64,000 nt of DNA from Tribonema minus (lineage: Eukaryota > Sar > Xanthophyceae > Tribonematales > Tribonemataceae), in assembly GCA_017506865.1 (NCBI GenBank), contig JAFCMP010000044.1, forward strand, positions 124,001 to 188,000, in the 5' to 3' direction. Every line of letters begins with the position of its first letter. Within the stretch, counting starts at the first letter, position 1. This document shows positions 21,888 through 35,100 of the stretch, one piece after another. The position numbers and the translations under genes are program-made. Below the pieces are notes generated by a model. The model was not told the DNA's origin. It saw only the letters and a program-made list of their open reading frames with translations, and did not search any database.

Positions 21888-23135
21888 CGGGAGAGTGCTG
21901 ATGCGTGTGTTGCAGTGTTCATCGGGAGTGTCAGCAGAGGTTGCTGTCATGTGTATATACGACAGTATTTAAAAGGTACACAGTGATTCAGATTCTTCGT
22001 TTGAATAAATATGCAGAGTACCCACAGTCACACAGACCACTGTTGTACTGCTGTAATTGCCATCAATCACAATACAGGATGTGATGCACATGCCAAATCT
22101 GCACCTGCTGCATGCTTACGACCTCAATGATGTTGCTGAATAGATTCATAGCTACGGGGACTTGTGAACGCGTTGCAACATCGCTGCTGCACTCAGTCTT
22201 TGTGATGCTATTGATCGTTTGCATTTGTTTGGTGGCCTGCATTGGTGTACGCATTTGTCCCATGCGCATGATCAATGCGCCCAAGTCGCTGAAGTTCATT
22301 TGTCAAGGAAATCGCTCGTCTGCTTACGGGACCTGTTCATGAGCATCATTGAGATGAAACGCACATGTTGTGTACATATCAGTGCACTTGGACTGTGCTT
22401 GTGCCCGCTCTGCTTTGCTGAGATGCACACACAATGGAACCCCTGCGCTCGTCACCGTGCACACCATCACACTCCCTGAGAAGTCACGTTATTACGACTT
22501 GAATTTCCTTGTGGAGATGTTGACATCAAAAGCCCTAGATGACCTTTGTAGTAGTCGCATTCTTATTGGCAGCTGAATCCCGGTAAATTTCAGCAACCAC
22601 TTGTAGTGGTAGCGAGTGGCTCGTAGAGAATTCTACGCAACGCGGTGGCTGCGGTAACATACACATGCGCCGCTGTAGAGATTACTGAGTACACCTACGC
22701 TTGCCATTTCATCCACGTGCTAATGCTGACTGCTGATGCTTGACTTCATCAGTTTATGATGGCTGTATGGTACACGAATGCACTGTCAGTTGTATCGGCA
22801 CATTATGATGGTCATACATCACTCATAATAGATTATAGTGCAGGCCTGCAGCACTGATCCAAAAAATGCAAGTGAGAATGAATACCTTTTATAGAAGCAG
22901 GTGAATACTTCAAGAACTTACAGTTGAAGCTTGGACGAAACGGAAAACCTCGCGTCTGTCTGTTTGCCGTTGGTGCGATTGACGAACAATGTGTATGTTG
23001 TAGTACAGCGCGGGGTTGTCATGCGACACCATATTCACCAGTGACCTTAACAGCCCACAATAAGCAGGCGAACGGGGGAACGAGATCAGTTGCAGCACCA
23101 AAGCAACAAGCAGCACTCATAGGCGATCCTGAGGC
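21888..23135. other. Intergenic region between the amidotransferase-like gene and CFAP57
   Basis: Contains the putative 3' UTR of the upstream gene and the promoter of CFAP57. No further gene, RNA or repeat is recognised. The stretch from ~22,600 to 22,900 is AT-rich and non-coding. Confidence 0.5.
22052..22056 (+). terminator. Candidate TGTAA polyadenylation signal
   Basis: TGTAA 165 bases after the stop codon of the upstream three-exon gene, in an AT-richer 3' region. The position is typical of green-algal 3' UTRs. Confidence 0.4.
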
Positions 23136-26100
23136 ATGACGGCGGTGTTAGCACATGTGCACAGCTTTGGCCTGCAGAGCGACTGCAGAAGCAATATCCA
23201 CTTTGTGGATGAGGGACTGGTTTTCTACCCCTGTGGCAGCGGATCAGTGCTGCTGAGCCTGGAAACAGGGGAGCAGCAGGTGGTCGGCGGAGCAGCGCAG
23301 GGCGGCATCACAGCATTGGGTCTCTCGCCCAATAGGAGACTCTTAGCTGTTGCTGAGCGCAATCCGCCAGATGACGAGGGTGTCGGCACCGTCTACATGT
23401 ACGATGTCGCCACTCTCAAGCGGCGAAAGCTACTAGCCCTACCGGAGCTCGGCTCGGACAGCATCGTGGCCATAGCCTTCAGCGCCGATGGCAAGATGTG
23501 CCTGACGCAGGGCGCGGGCCCTGACTGGACGCTGGTCCTGTGGAACATTGAGAAGGCGGCAAAGGCGCTGTGCACCGTTCGCACCAGCGCGCCGATGATA
23601 GGTTCCGCGCATGCGCCCCCCGTGCGGCAGGCGGATCTGTGCATGACAGACCCCACGCTGGTGTGCGTGAGCGGCGACCACATACTGCGCTTCTACCGCA
23701 TCGCGGAGGGGCAGCTGCGGCCGCTCAACGTCAACCAGAAAATGGAGTTGCAGGTGGGGCGCCATTTTTGCACTCCCGTAAAACCTTGTTGAGTCGCGGC
23801 GTTGGCGCGTTCGTGTGTTCCGGCTGCTGTCGCCCGCGTCACATTGCACTGCACAGCACGGGCGTGCTCTTGGCATGCGCTGCTACAAGCCGTGCGCTTC
23901 AGCATATGGCATGACACAAATACGCCATCTCTCCCTCGCCTCTGCCATGAAGGATTTCATGGCGCACGCGTGGCTGCCGGACGAGCGCGTGGCGCTGGGG
24001 ACGAGCACTGGGGATGTCCTTATGCTGGAGGGCCTGGAGGTAACAGCTACAGATACTGCTGTCCTTGCAGTTGTGCAATGTAGCAGCGGTGTTGCTGCTG
24101 GCGTTTGAGATGGCACAACTGGACGCGATTTCACGCTCTTCGCGGCGTGCAGATGTTGACGGGCGTGGCGGCGCAAGCGGCGCCGACTGCCGTGCTCGTG
24201 ACGTTGGTGTGCACGTGCATTGTACGCGGTGTTGGTCTCCTGTCACATCGGAGCAACAAGCATGTTTGTCGGCTCTCCAACGACACCCCGTAGACGTAGC
24301 AACAAAGGCGCTTGCCCAGCTGCATAACGGCTGTCGTGTATAGGTAGTCGAAACAGCGCTCTCCACATGCAAAGTCTCGCAAGCTCCAACCCACGCCAGC
24401 GTCGCAGCGTGCTGACGCAACACGTTGGCGGGCAGGCATGCTGTCAGTTGAAGCACCAACTTCAACGGATGACTTGCGAGCACTCTCGACATGCACGCCA
24501 TTCATCGCTCACGCACCAAAGTCATCGTCTCTTGCCGCGCAGTACCACAGCACGCTGATGCGGCCGGCGGGCGACACGTCGGAGCGCCAGGCGATATGCT
24601 GCATGGCGGCGTGCGGGAGGGGGTTCGTGGCGGGCTGCGTGGCGGGGCAGCTGCGCATATACGAGCGCTCGGACGATCCGCAGGAGCTGTACCGGTGCCA
24701 AAAGGTCAGGATGTGTGTTGCAGAAAGAGCAGCTACAAGCGACTACGTAGGGGATTGAATTAGGGGTAAGAGGTATGGGACGACAGGCTACGCAGGGGGT
24801 TTAATTAGGGGTGAGAGGTATGGGAAAACGCCGGAGTCACGCTGGGGCGGTCTCTTTTTAGGGCCAGCTTCAGAGTGTTGTGGCCATATGTGAGAGGTGT
24901 CTGTGGCAGAGTACCTAATGAGCGCAGCGGTGCATGTGACACTCACAGGAGCGTGAGGGGGGTGCTGCTGTAGGGTAGACCTAAGTAGGGTTACAGCTCA
25001 GCGCCAGAGGTGCTGTACTTTATGGCAGTGTGTGTTACGAAGGTTACGACAGGGGCAGCTGTATACAGACCAAGCTTGTAGCAGCCACATTACTGTCATG
25101 AGTTGAGCCACCTCATACGGGTTTTTGCAAATGGCAGACTCATTCGCTTTAGCAATGCGCTTAGCAAGCTGGCTTTGCAAATGTACTGGAACACCAAGAC
25201 ACGCAATTTGGTGTGCGGGTTGAGCACTGCGCACATACGGCAAACATCAGCGATATACTTGAAGTACGGCCTGATGGTTGAAGGTGTGTGTGCGTGGGGG
25301 GGGGGGGGTCGGGAACGCACTAGACCGACAGTGCTAGTTGAACTTGTATATTTTTGTCCCACTGTTACCTCAAGTATACTCTGAGGTGCTTATGAAGTAC
25401 ACTATTTCGAAGCATACCAGAGGGGGTCCAGTGCTTGGGCATGATGGTTGCGGTATGCGCTGAAAGTCTCTAAGAATATATCAGAAATCAAGTTCAGACG
25501 GACCCTGGGAAGTGCTCAGTGATTGTACTTTCAGGGCAAGCAGCAGCTGCATGTTGTGTGCGTGCACGATCAGGAGGGACAGCACAGGCTATACAGGCAA
25601 GTGCTGATCAGCATGGCACAGGGTCATGGAGACGTGCATCGTAGTTGAAGTTGGCAGTGCATCGAGACATTTCCCCTGTCATGTTTTGTGTCTGTAGTTA
25701 CTGAATAAAACCGTAATCTAGGATCTAAACCGCTGATGTATGCATACAGCATGGCCGTTGGAAGTTCCAACTTGGAACCTGTGTGTTACGGCGTACTTGT
25801 GTACGCACATACCCAAAAGTGCCGCAACAACACTATGTAGTTGTAACATTCACCTGTCTATGGCCCCACTGACATATGTCTGTAGGCATTGAGAAGCGGG
25901 CTCGAAATCAGACTTGGAAAATAACCTGTTGCTGTCATGTTCTCTCTCTCCTGCACAGTCCATCAGGCTGGAGGCATCCCCCAGCGGCTACCCCGCTCTC
26001 ACCAGCATTGGCGTGAGCCCCGGTGAGGACACGCTGGCCATTTCCACCGACACCAACCAGCTCTACAAGGTCAATCTCGGCAGCTGCGATGTGCAGAGGG

Positions 26101-29100
26101 AGGACGGGGGGGCGGGGCTGTTTGAGCACATGGGTGCCCCCTCGCACGGCCCGGGGCCCATACAGGTGGGCCACATGAGGCCATCAGCATTGCTCAAGGA
26201 GATGCGTGGTGGGGGTCACAAAGTTGTTGCTTGAAAACTGGATGCAATGAAGTTGAACGTGCACAGGGTGCTGCTCATGGGGGTGCTGTCTGAGCGCTGG
26301 TGCGACGACACTTCGGCTCTGGCCAGGCCCGTACACTGCATATACATGGCGTTGCTGAGTGCGTCGCACACCGCAGTGCTCAGCACTCGCGAATGCTGCC
26401 CAGCCGTTACCACATATCTGTCCTTCTAGTCTGGAGTATGCCTTAAGGTCATACACAAAGTTGCCCAGGCTTTGGGTGCGGTGAGCTCACACTTCCTGTC
26501 CCTTGTGTGCTTTGCGTCACACAGCAAACGGAGGGATCCATTGGTGGCACAAGGTCGGCGCGTATCAACGCCGTCGACTCTTGCATCTGGAAGCCCTTGG
26601 TGGCAACTGTTGGTGCGGATCGCACATTCCGACTCTGGAACTACCAGACCAAGGTGACTGCTTCATCTCTTATCTGTTTGCAGTTGCGTTTTCTGCGGCT
26701 GCCTTCTGACATGCCATTGACATGCGACATTGCATTGCAATGTGATGGCTGCCTGTCCAAATAAGTATTCCAAAGTCAGATGCACTTGCAAGTAGTTCCA
26801 GTGCAAACTGTCTTGGCGTGCTTACACCACTGGGACTTTGCTTGGCACACGCAGCTGCCAACAAGCCATTCTTGTCTAGGCTGATGGTTTTGTACTTTTT
26901 TGGATTCTCGCTTAGGGCGCGAAGAAGCCCAGATGGTGGATGCCCAGCCTGCAAGTAGAATCTGCATGCGTCTGAAGAACACCTTGTGAGTATCTCAATG
27001 CGCAGTGCCAATCACTTCTTAACAACATCGCCAAATGGCATCTTCCCTCCCTCGAAGTCCTACCATTGTCTGACACAAGTTCACATCTGCAACCTCTGTT
27101 GAAGCAGTTCATCCCCTCAGCAATGCAAACACCAGCAATGTATGCAAACGCGCGTTGTCACCAAAGCGGCGTCACTGCTGCACGAGAGCTGCCTGAACTG
27201 CAAGCGGACTTGTGCGGCAGACACTGCTAGTACTCATAGTAGTGGAGGCATTGATACATGGCACTACCCCGCCCACGTACGCCACTGCTGCGCAACACGC
27301 GCGGTGCTTTGCGTGCCTCTGCTCAACTGCGTCCTCGCTTTCTGCTACCGAGTCATCCAGATGGTGGAGGTGCTGCACCGCTTCGACGAGGAGCCACTGT
27401 CCGTTGCGCTACACCCCAGCGGCCTGTATGCGGCAGTTACGTTCGCGGAGCGCGCGTGCCTGTGCGCCATACTCATGGGTGAGGAGCACTGCTGGTTTAA
27501 AAAGCGCCAGAGTGACAGAGAGAACTTCAATGGTGACCTGTGCTATCTGCATCATTGAAGGGCGCTTGCTCAGATTACTGGCGCATTGAAAGTAGTTTGT
27601 TATCCAAAGGGAAAGGCCTCTGGGTTGCTCCATGAGCAGGCCAAGCCCTTCTGGGAAACAGGAGCTCACTCTCAGGATGTAGGCTAACCACTTGCATGGA
27701 GAAAAGGCCACACACCTGGTGTATCTGTGATGGCTCAGCTCCAATGAGTCCCTGCTGTCCAGCAGCTGGCTAGCAAGAGTTAGTACCCAAGCAAACCACT
27801 GAGATGCTGCCCCAGACTGTACTGTACAAGTGTGCTTCAGGCCAGTTCACCTGAGGACCGTTCCTAGGAATTTGCTTGGACTGTTCCAGGAACTACTTGC
27901 ACAGAACAATCTGGGGCAGCATCTCAGTGGATGCTGCCTCAGACTGTACTGTACAAGTGTGCTTCAGGCCAGTTCACCTGAGGACCGTTCCTAGGAATTT
28001 GCTTGGTCTGTTCCAGGAACTACTTGCACAGAACAATCTGGGGCAGCATCTCAGTGGCTTGCTTGGGTACTAACTCTTGCTAGCCAGCTGCTGGACAGCA
28101 GGGACTCATTGGAGCTGAGCCATCACAGATACACCAGGTGTGTGGCCTTTCTTCGATGCTTGAGGTGACAAATAGCAGTTGCTTGAGTCGATGAATAAAT
28201 GTGCGTGCACACCTCACTCAGGATACTTTCAACGCTCGTGTAATTTCTGTCATAGCATAGCAGTAAGTGTACTTGGGCAGGGCTGAAGGACTGAGCGATG
28301 TGACAGTTACTAGTGCTGGCAGCAGTGCTGACACGGCGTTTCTTGCATGATGCTGTGGCTGCACAAGGTAGCCTCGCAGCACGCACTGAAAATCAGCATG
28401 CACAGGGCATATTTATGCAGTGCAATGCATCCTCATAGGCACTGAATGTGCTGCATATATGCTGGTCACACTTCTCCAAGAATAGCCAAAGGTTGGAGGA
28501 CCTGAAACAAAGGAGTGTCTTGACACAAATTGCTTCAATGATACATTGCAGACAGACATGATGCCAGCATGATTGGCACCTGTTGCACCTTCTAGCATGG
28601 GCAATGCCAATGCTTGCTTGCAAATTGGCACTCCTCTGCTGCATACCAATGAAGCCGACAGAAGTCACAGCACACAATGTGTAGGAGCCGCTGAGCTTCC
28701 ATCAGAGTGATGCTCGACAACCTCAGCGCTGCTGTATTAGCTTTTTCAATGACTACACTGGCCTTATTGTGCATGCCATGGGGCTGACATCAAGGATGCT
28801 CTCAGTTTATGACCAAGCACCCATGCAACTGCTGCTTCATTGCATGGCTACGCTGCAGGAAGCCTCCGAGAGCTGCGAGAGCTGTCCGCAAAGGGCTGCG
28901 GCGCAGTGCGCTTCTGCGGAGGGGGGCACCTGTTTGCCATCGCCAGCGGCACGCGCATACTGGTGAGCCAGCGCTAAGCGCCTGCTAGCTCACAACACCC
29001 ATTTTTGTACAATTTGGAGATGAATTGTCATAAAGCTGCAGGACCAGTGCTGGGGGTTGAGATTGCTGGTTCAGCATCTGTGAGTACACCACGTACTGGT

Positions 29101-32100
29101 GCAGTTGATGCAGGGTTTTGTTACAATGCTACAGCACATAGCCCCTGTCATAGTTTACATGCATATTGTTTAGTGGTACGCCATCACAAGGCAGCAATGG
29201 CTCGCATGTTATCAGCAGGGGAGGCACTGTAAATGTGAAGCTGTGGAGCCAATGGCTGCAGTGGTAGCTGACTAAAAGCCGCCATTCACTCTCTCTTCTG
29301 CATGTACATCCCAAAAAAGACTAGGGGAGGATCCCAAGATGCCATTTGGCGGCGGCGGCGTTTGAGTGGTTGTCACTGAGACACTTTCAGAAGTCACACG
29401 ACATGCAGATTCCGTACAGCAGCATCAAGTTAGACCATCATCTGGGCTTTTTCGCGCCCTGAGCGAGAATTAATAAAAAGCACATTGACTTTCAATCCCA
29501 TATCCAGTCCTTCAGGCATGCAACACATAACTACTACCGTGTACAACACAGCTCCCAGTGTCGTTGGAGCTTGCTGGCTAGAATGACGCATGCATTTGGC
29601 TATGTTCTGGGATACTAAGCTGTGACTTACATGCATACTTGTGCAGGTGGTGAACACCAACAGCTGCATTGTCTGTGCTGTGCTCAAGGGACACCAGGCC
29701 AAGGTACGACCGTGGCACATACAGAACTCCATAATTCAAAGCCTTCTCCTTTAAATGTGATAGTGCAGAGTCAAGCTAGTCATTGCCAGTGACCTGGCAC
29801 ATAATTGGTCCGCTACCTGCATGTGCTTTGTACTTTACATGTGCAATTTCATTAAATGAGGTTTGATGTCACCACAAGGGTTCGTAGACATTGAGTGGGG
29901 CTGATGGTGCCAACACCATGTCATACGGTCTTTCAACCACGTGCTGGCTTTCTTCCCTTTGTAGTACATACAGACGAGTTTAAAGAAACTCAGCGATGCA
30001 TCTGATCTCAATTAATATTTGACGCGGTATCAAATCCAATCGATGACCTAATACAACCGCTGCCAGCCTTCATGTTCACTGATAATTATGTCAGGCCTGG
30101 AGCTGTCAATTGTATGTCTGTATGCCCTTTTGTGCCCGTCGCCACAGTAGTTTGCCATGGGCCACACTAGCGCCAAATATCAGCTGCACCTGCAGTCCAT
30201 GTTTTCAAGCCCGTGCTCTGATCTTGTCTGTGTTTGCATGCATTTGGTAGCAGCATGTGCATGTCTTTGACAACTTGAGTGTGTGCAGCCACACGTCAGG
30301 CAGTCCATGCCAGGTAAAACGCTCCTTGGCGCTAGTGATGCTGCAGGTGTTGCTGTGGACGCACACTACCTTGACAAAAAAGTATTCACCTGCGGTGCAT
30401 AGTCCGTAAACAACCGCACCATGGTGCCATCGCCAAGCAGCTCCCTCAACAAACAAATTATACCAGGGATGCATATGCTAAAAGTCAGAGAGTGCCCTCC
30501 ATACACTTACTTCTTTAATGGTCTTGCAATTGCAGGTAGTGTCACTCGTCTGGCGCCAGCGCAGCAGGCTGCTGCTGAGCGGCTCTGCCGATGGCCAGGT
30601 GCTCGTGTGGGACGTCGCAAGCGCTCGAAGAATCTACGAAGGCCTGCAGCTGAGGGTCGGCATTGTAGCTATTGCTGCACCCCCCAACTTTTCAAGGTGC
30701 GCAACCCCTGTGCTTTGCTGGGCCCGCTTGATATGCGCACCAGCACCACGTTGATGCGCTTAAGACTGAAACCCACTTAGCACCCCCCTGCGTACACACG
30801 ATAATCCCCTTACCCCTCGTACACACTATAACACTCTTGCTATCAGTTGTCGTGCAGCATACAGTGCCATGATATCATGTCGCATATGCAGTCAAGTCAT
30901 GTTGTAGCACCAGGCAAATTGTGAGGCGATGCCAGTACTGCACAGGTCACCAGTTGTTGGCATGGGCAAGCATTGTGTTCAGCCCAGCTTCTTCGGCCAT
31001 GGTGCGTACCACCATTGGCTCAGATGGTGCAACGTGTGCCATAATTGCTTCCTGTGGTTGCACAGTGCAGCCATTACTGTGCAGGGAAAGATTCAGATCG
31101 CAGAGAGTAGAGCTGCCAATTTCAGCTCACTGACGCAGGCAGCCGATGGTACTTACAAGCTGGCCGGTGTGACAATTAGCAATGTTGTGCTTCATGAGAT
31201 CTGCGAAGGTCCCAGGGTCCATTGGCTAAATTATTGCAGCGTTATGATAACCATGAAACGTTGCAAATCAATACAAACAGGCGAGCTGGACCAGTGCTAC
31301 ACTGCTTGGCAAGCGCATGTCAATGATTTATGTGCACACTTTGTGGATAATGCGTCACCAGTGTTTGGCACCAGTATTTATGGTGTACCAGCTGAGATCG
31401 GGTGCTGTTGTCTACTCATTTGCACTGCATGGCGTTGGTTACACTTGTAGTCGATACTGCTCAAGTGATGACCAGATCCTTGTACTAACAGGCAGCCGGG
31501 CTACATGCTTGTGATTTCTGAGATGGTGCGAAAATTTGCATGTCGTTCAACATAGTTTACACACCTGCGCAATGTGTGGAACCATTGTACATGCACTCGC
31601 AAATACGGAGCACGCCGAATTGAGTGTAGACTGTCTAGGTCTGCTATCTCCATAGGTGTGGTATTCATTGCTTTGCGCTGCACTTCTGCCTCAAATGCGT
31701 ACTGTCTTGCTGCTATGCCAGGGGGGGAGGGGCCCCTGCTCCCCCCTTGCCGGTTACACATGGCATTCTAGCGTCACTGCACATAATTAGCCATACAATA
31801 AACAGCATCGAACACTTGGTTTTGTGTGTGCGGTGGTCTTCGTCATGCAGGCAGTACTGCGTAGGCGAGGACCGGAAGCTGAGGGAGGTAGACCTGCTGT
31901 GCGCATCCGCTCCCCCCTCCACTGCCCCCGGGACAGCTGGCGGTGGCGTGCCATCTTCCCCGCAACCGTCTGTGAATGCGCTGGTGTCGACGCCAGCAGC
32001 CGCAGGGGGGGGTGCAGGGGGGAGCGGGCAGGGGGTGTCGGGGAGCGTCAGTGTCGCAGCTACCGGCTGCAAGTCGCAGGTACGTGGAGCTCATGCCACG

Positions 32101-35100
32101 AAGATAATCACTGGATTAAGTGAGTTAGTAACTAAGTACTTCAAGTATGAAGTTTGCAAGCACCTGGTGTCCGGTGAGCTCAGCTGCATCTGAATTGAAG
32201 TTGACTTCCCTCACTGTGCTGGTGTTTGTGCGTACAGCCTGATCTGCTGTAAGTTTGAGAGTGTCAGCTACCTGTCATCACTGACGAAGCCATTGCTGCT
32301 TGGATGCCTGGCAGAGCAGCAAGGAGCACTAATTAATGGCGGGGCTCGCTGGCGCACACCAGCAATGCTCAACAAAAATCGAGTTGTGACAGCAGCACTG
32401 CTCATCCATGCACCTTGGCTCTGCCGCACTAGTCAGTGACAACGCCTGAGAGACCTTGACAATGCAGCTTGATTTGTGCCGCTTTTCAGTCACTGTGGTT
32501 GAGCGCTGGCATTTCCATCCCACCCCCTGTTGCACAGCAGCACTGCTCAGGGGGCAGCGGCATCCACGCGCGCAATTTTGTTTTTATACCTCAACAATTA
32601 TTTTTTCTCTAAAAGTTGCAATCAAACGCAATATTATTTTGCAGAACTAATGGAATTTATAATATTTGTAAGTATGTATTTTAAGCGACAAGGGAGTCTT
32701 GCACTCTCGCCGTAGATCACCTCCCATTTGCCTTACGCAAACCCATACCAAACACAACAAGGCAACTCCCTGTCGCCCTCACCTGCACTAACAATCGATG
32801 CCACACATTGCTTTACACCTGCCGCAGGTGGACGCTGGCGTGACAGTTTCGGCCCTGGAGGTCGTCGACTGCGGTGCACAGCGCTACCTGCTCGTCGGCA
32901 TGGCAGAGCCTGGAAGGCCGGGCGGCGTGCGCATGTACCCCCTGGGCCCCCCTCCCCTGTTCCCCGTCGCGGGGACCTCCGCAACGTCTGCTGCTAGCGT
33001 CGCATCGTCTGGTGAGGGGCACGTCGGTGTGATTCGTAACATGGTCTGGGCGTAGTTGGTGCGATGGCATAGACAGGATGGGGGCTCTCTGCAATTCCTG
33101 TGCCGTGCTGAGGTCCCATGTGGTGTTTGGTTCAGATCAAAGTTTGCGAGGCAGTCTGGCAGCGTTGCAAGCACCACGCCTCTGAGGCTGCCATAATCAT
33201 TTGGCAGCATTGCAACGCAGATGCCACGACACGGGGGGGCACATGCTTCGCAAAGACTACTGGCAAAGACTTCAGAAGTGTGCTGATACCTCATGCATGG
33301 TGCACAAGTGCCTTCTGTCGGAAGTGACTGCAGCACCACCACAGCCGGAGCCAACGGCATGCACACGCCTGCCTACCACTTGAAGTCCACTGCTCAGGCG
33401 GATTGGCTTGATGTCGCTCAGAGGCAAGCTTCAAAACATCATGAACAGAAGCTGAACACTTCTTGTTGTCACTATTTTTCCCCCCACGCAGCGTTGGCTG
33501 GAGGACTCAATATGGCAGGGCAAGACAGCGCTCAGCCTCTGTGGGAAATTTCCTGTCTGTACAGACCGGTCACATGCATGCGCCTGCACCATGCCGGGGG
33601 CCTGCTGTTTGTGGGTGGAGAGGTGGGCATACGCATACCTACAGTATGTTAAAACACTGGTTCTTTCTATTCCAAATTGTATAGTGCTCTTGAAATAATG
33701 GTAACCCTGAGATGAGCACCACAAATGCCCGCACGTGTATCAGCAGCTGCTTTGCATTGCACTGCACGCTCATGCATCCATACAGTTGCCTCCGCATGAG
33801 TTGAAATTTTTTGTGAGAAGGTGCATTTGCAGCCGCTACATGCAACCGGAGACTATTGGGCCGCAGAAACAGGGTTTGAATTCACTCTATGCAAATGCCC
33901 ACATTCTTGTGCCAGCCTGACTGCAGTTGAACCGTGACCATGCTTATTAGTTGTCAACATCGCTTGGTGCTATTTGACTGCAACTGTAGTGCTGAGCTGC
34001 TGATGCTATGACATGCAAGCGCTGCACTGCTGACTCCACCGCGCTATTTGCTGTTGTGCTCTGCACCACAGGACGGGTGCCTTGCCATCTTTGATGTTGC
34101 AGAGCCGGTAAGCCATGACTTTCGCGCACTTATGGTCTTCAAAGAGGCTGGTTGCATATCTTGCACAAGTGACCTAATTTATGACTGATTAGGGTAATGC
34201 ACTGCAGGTTGTGCAGACTGCTAAAGCTGCTTTGTAGTACCGACATACATATGGCACAACACCAAGGCCAGAAATGCATGCAGCCGCCATAGCAGAGCAA
34301 GACAAGCTCTTGGCACCAAAAAGTGACACGCGTATTCATGAGCAGCATTCTTCTGTACACTGACATGCATACTTGTGAGCAGCGTACCTCTCATGTATAT
34401 TTATTTATAACATATGGGCTAATCTGAAAAAAGCTGAAGGCAACTTACCTTAGGTGTACCATGAAAATGGCGGCTGACCTGCTTAAAGTACTTCAACTTA
34501 TGCTTGGGTGCACTTCAGGTCGTGCCCTTCAGATCTCAAAGAATGTGTTAATGTATATATGCCCTTAACTGCGTGCTGGCGCAGTTGCCGGTGAAGTGTT
34601 TCACCATTGATTCAGGGCAAGCGCTCCAAGCTGAACTGCAGTCAGCGATTCATGATCATGTGCAAGTCAGAGTGTACTTCGTGAAATACTCGTGAAGTAT
34701 ATGTTTACAGTGATATAGTGAAAGTACAATGGCATCAGCACCTGCTGCATGCTTTGCCAAATGCTGATCCTCGCAGACCGTTGCTTTGCATACGTGTAAT
34801 GTTGACAGGGCAAGGGCACCGAGCTGCGCATGAAGGGCCGGGATGCCGCAGAGTATGTGGAAGAGGTGCTGGTCACCCGCCAAGATTTGGAGGTATGTAC
34901 AGTCAATTCATGCAGTGTGCTCACGGTCTTGTATCGGTTGCATATAGTAGGCTTTTTTTGAGGGACCCTCTGCAAACAATAAAAGTGAGTGGGCCCTCAT
35001 GTTTCAGCGTTCCAGGCCTCATCAAATACAATAGGGTCAAATCACACTTGTGCAGTCATCATCATAAATGTCATAAATGTATGCAGGGCATTTATGCTTG

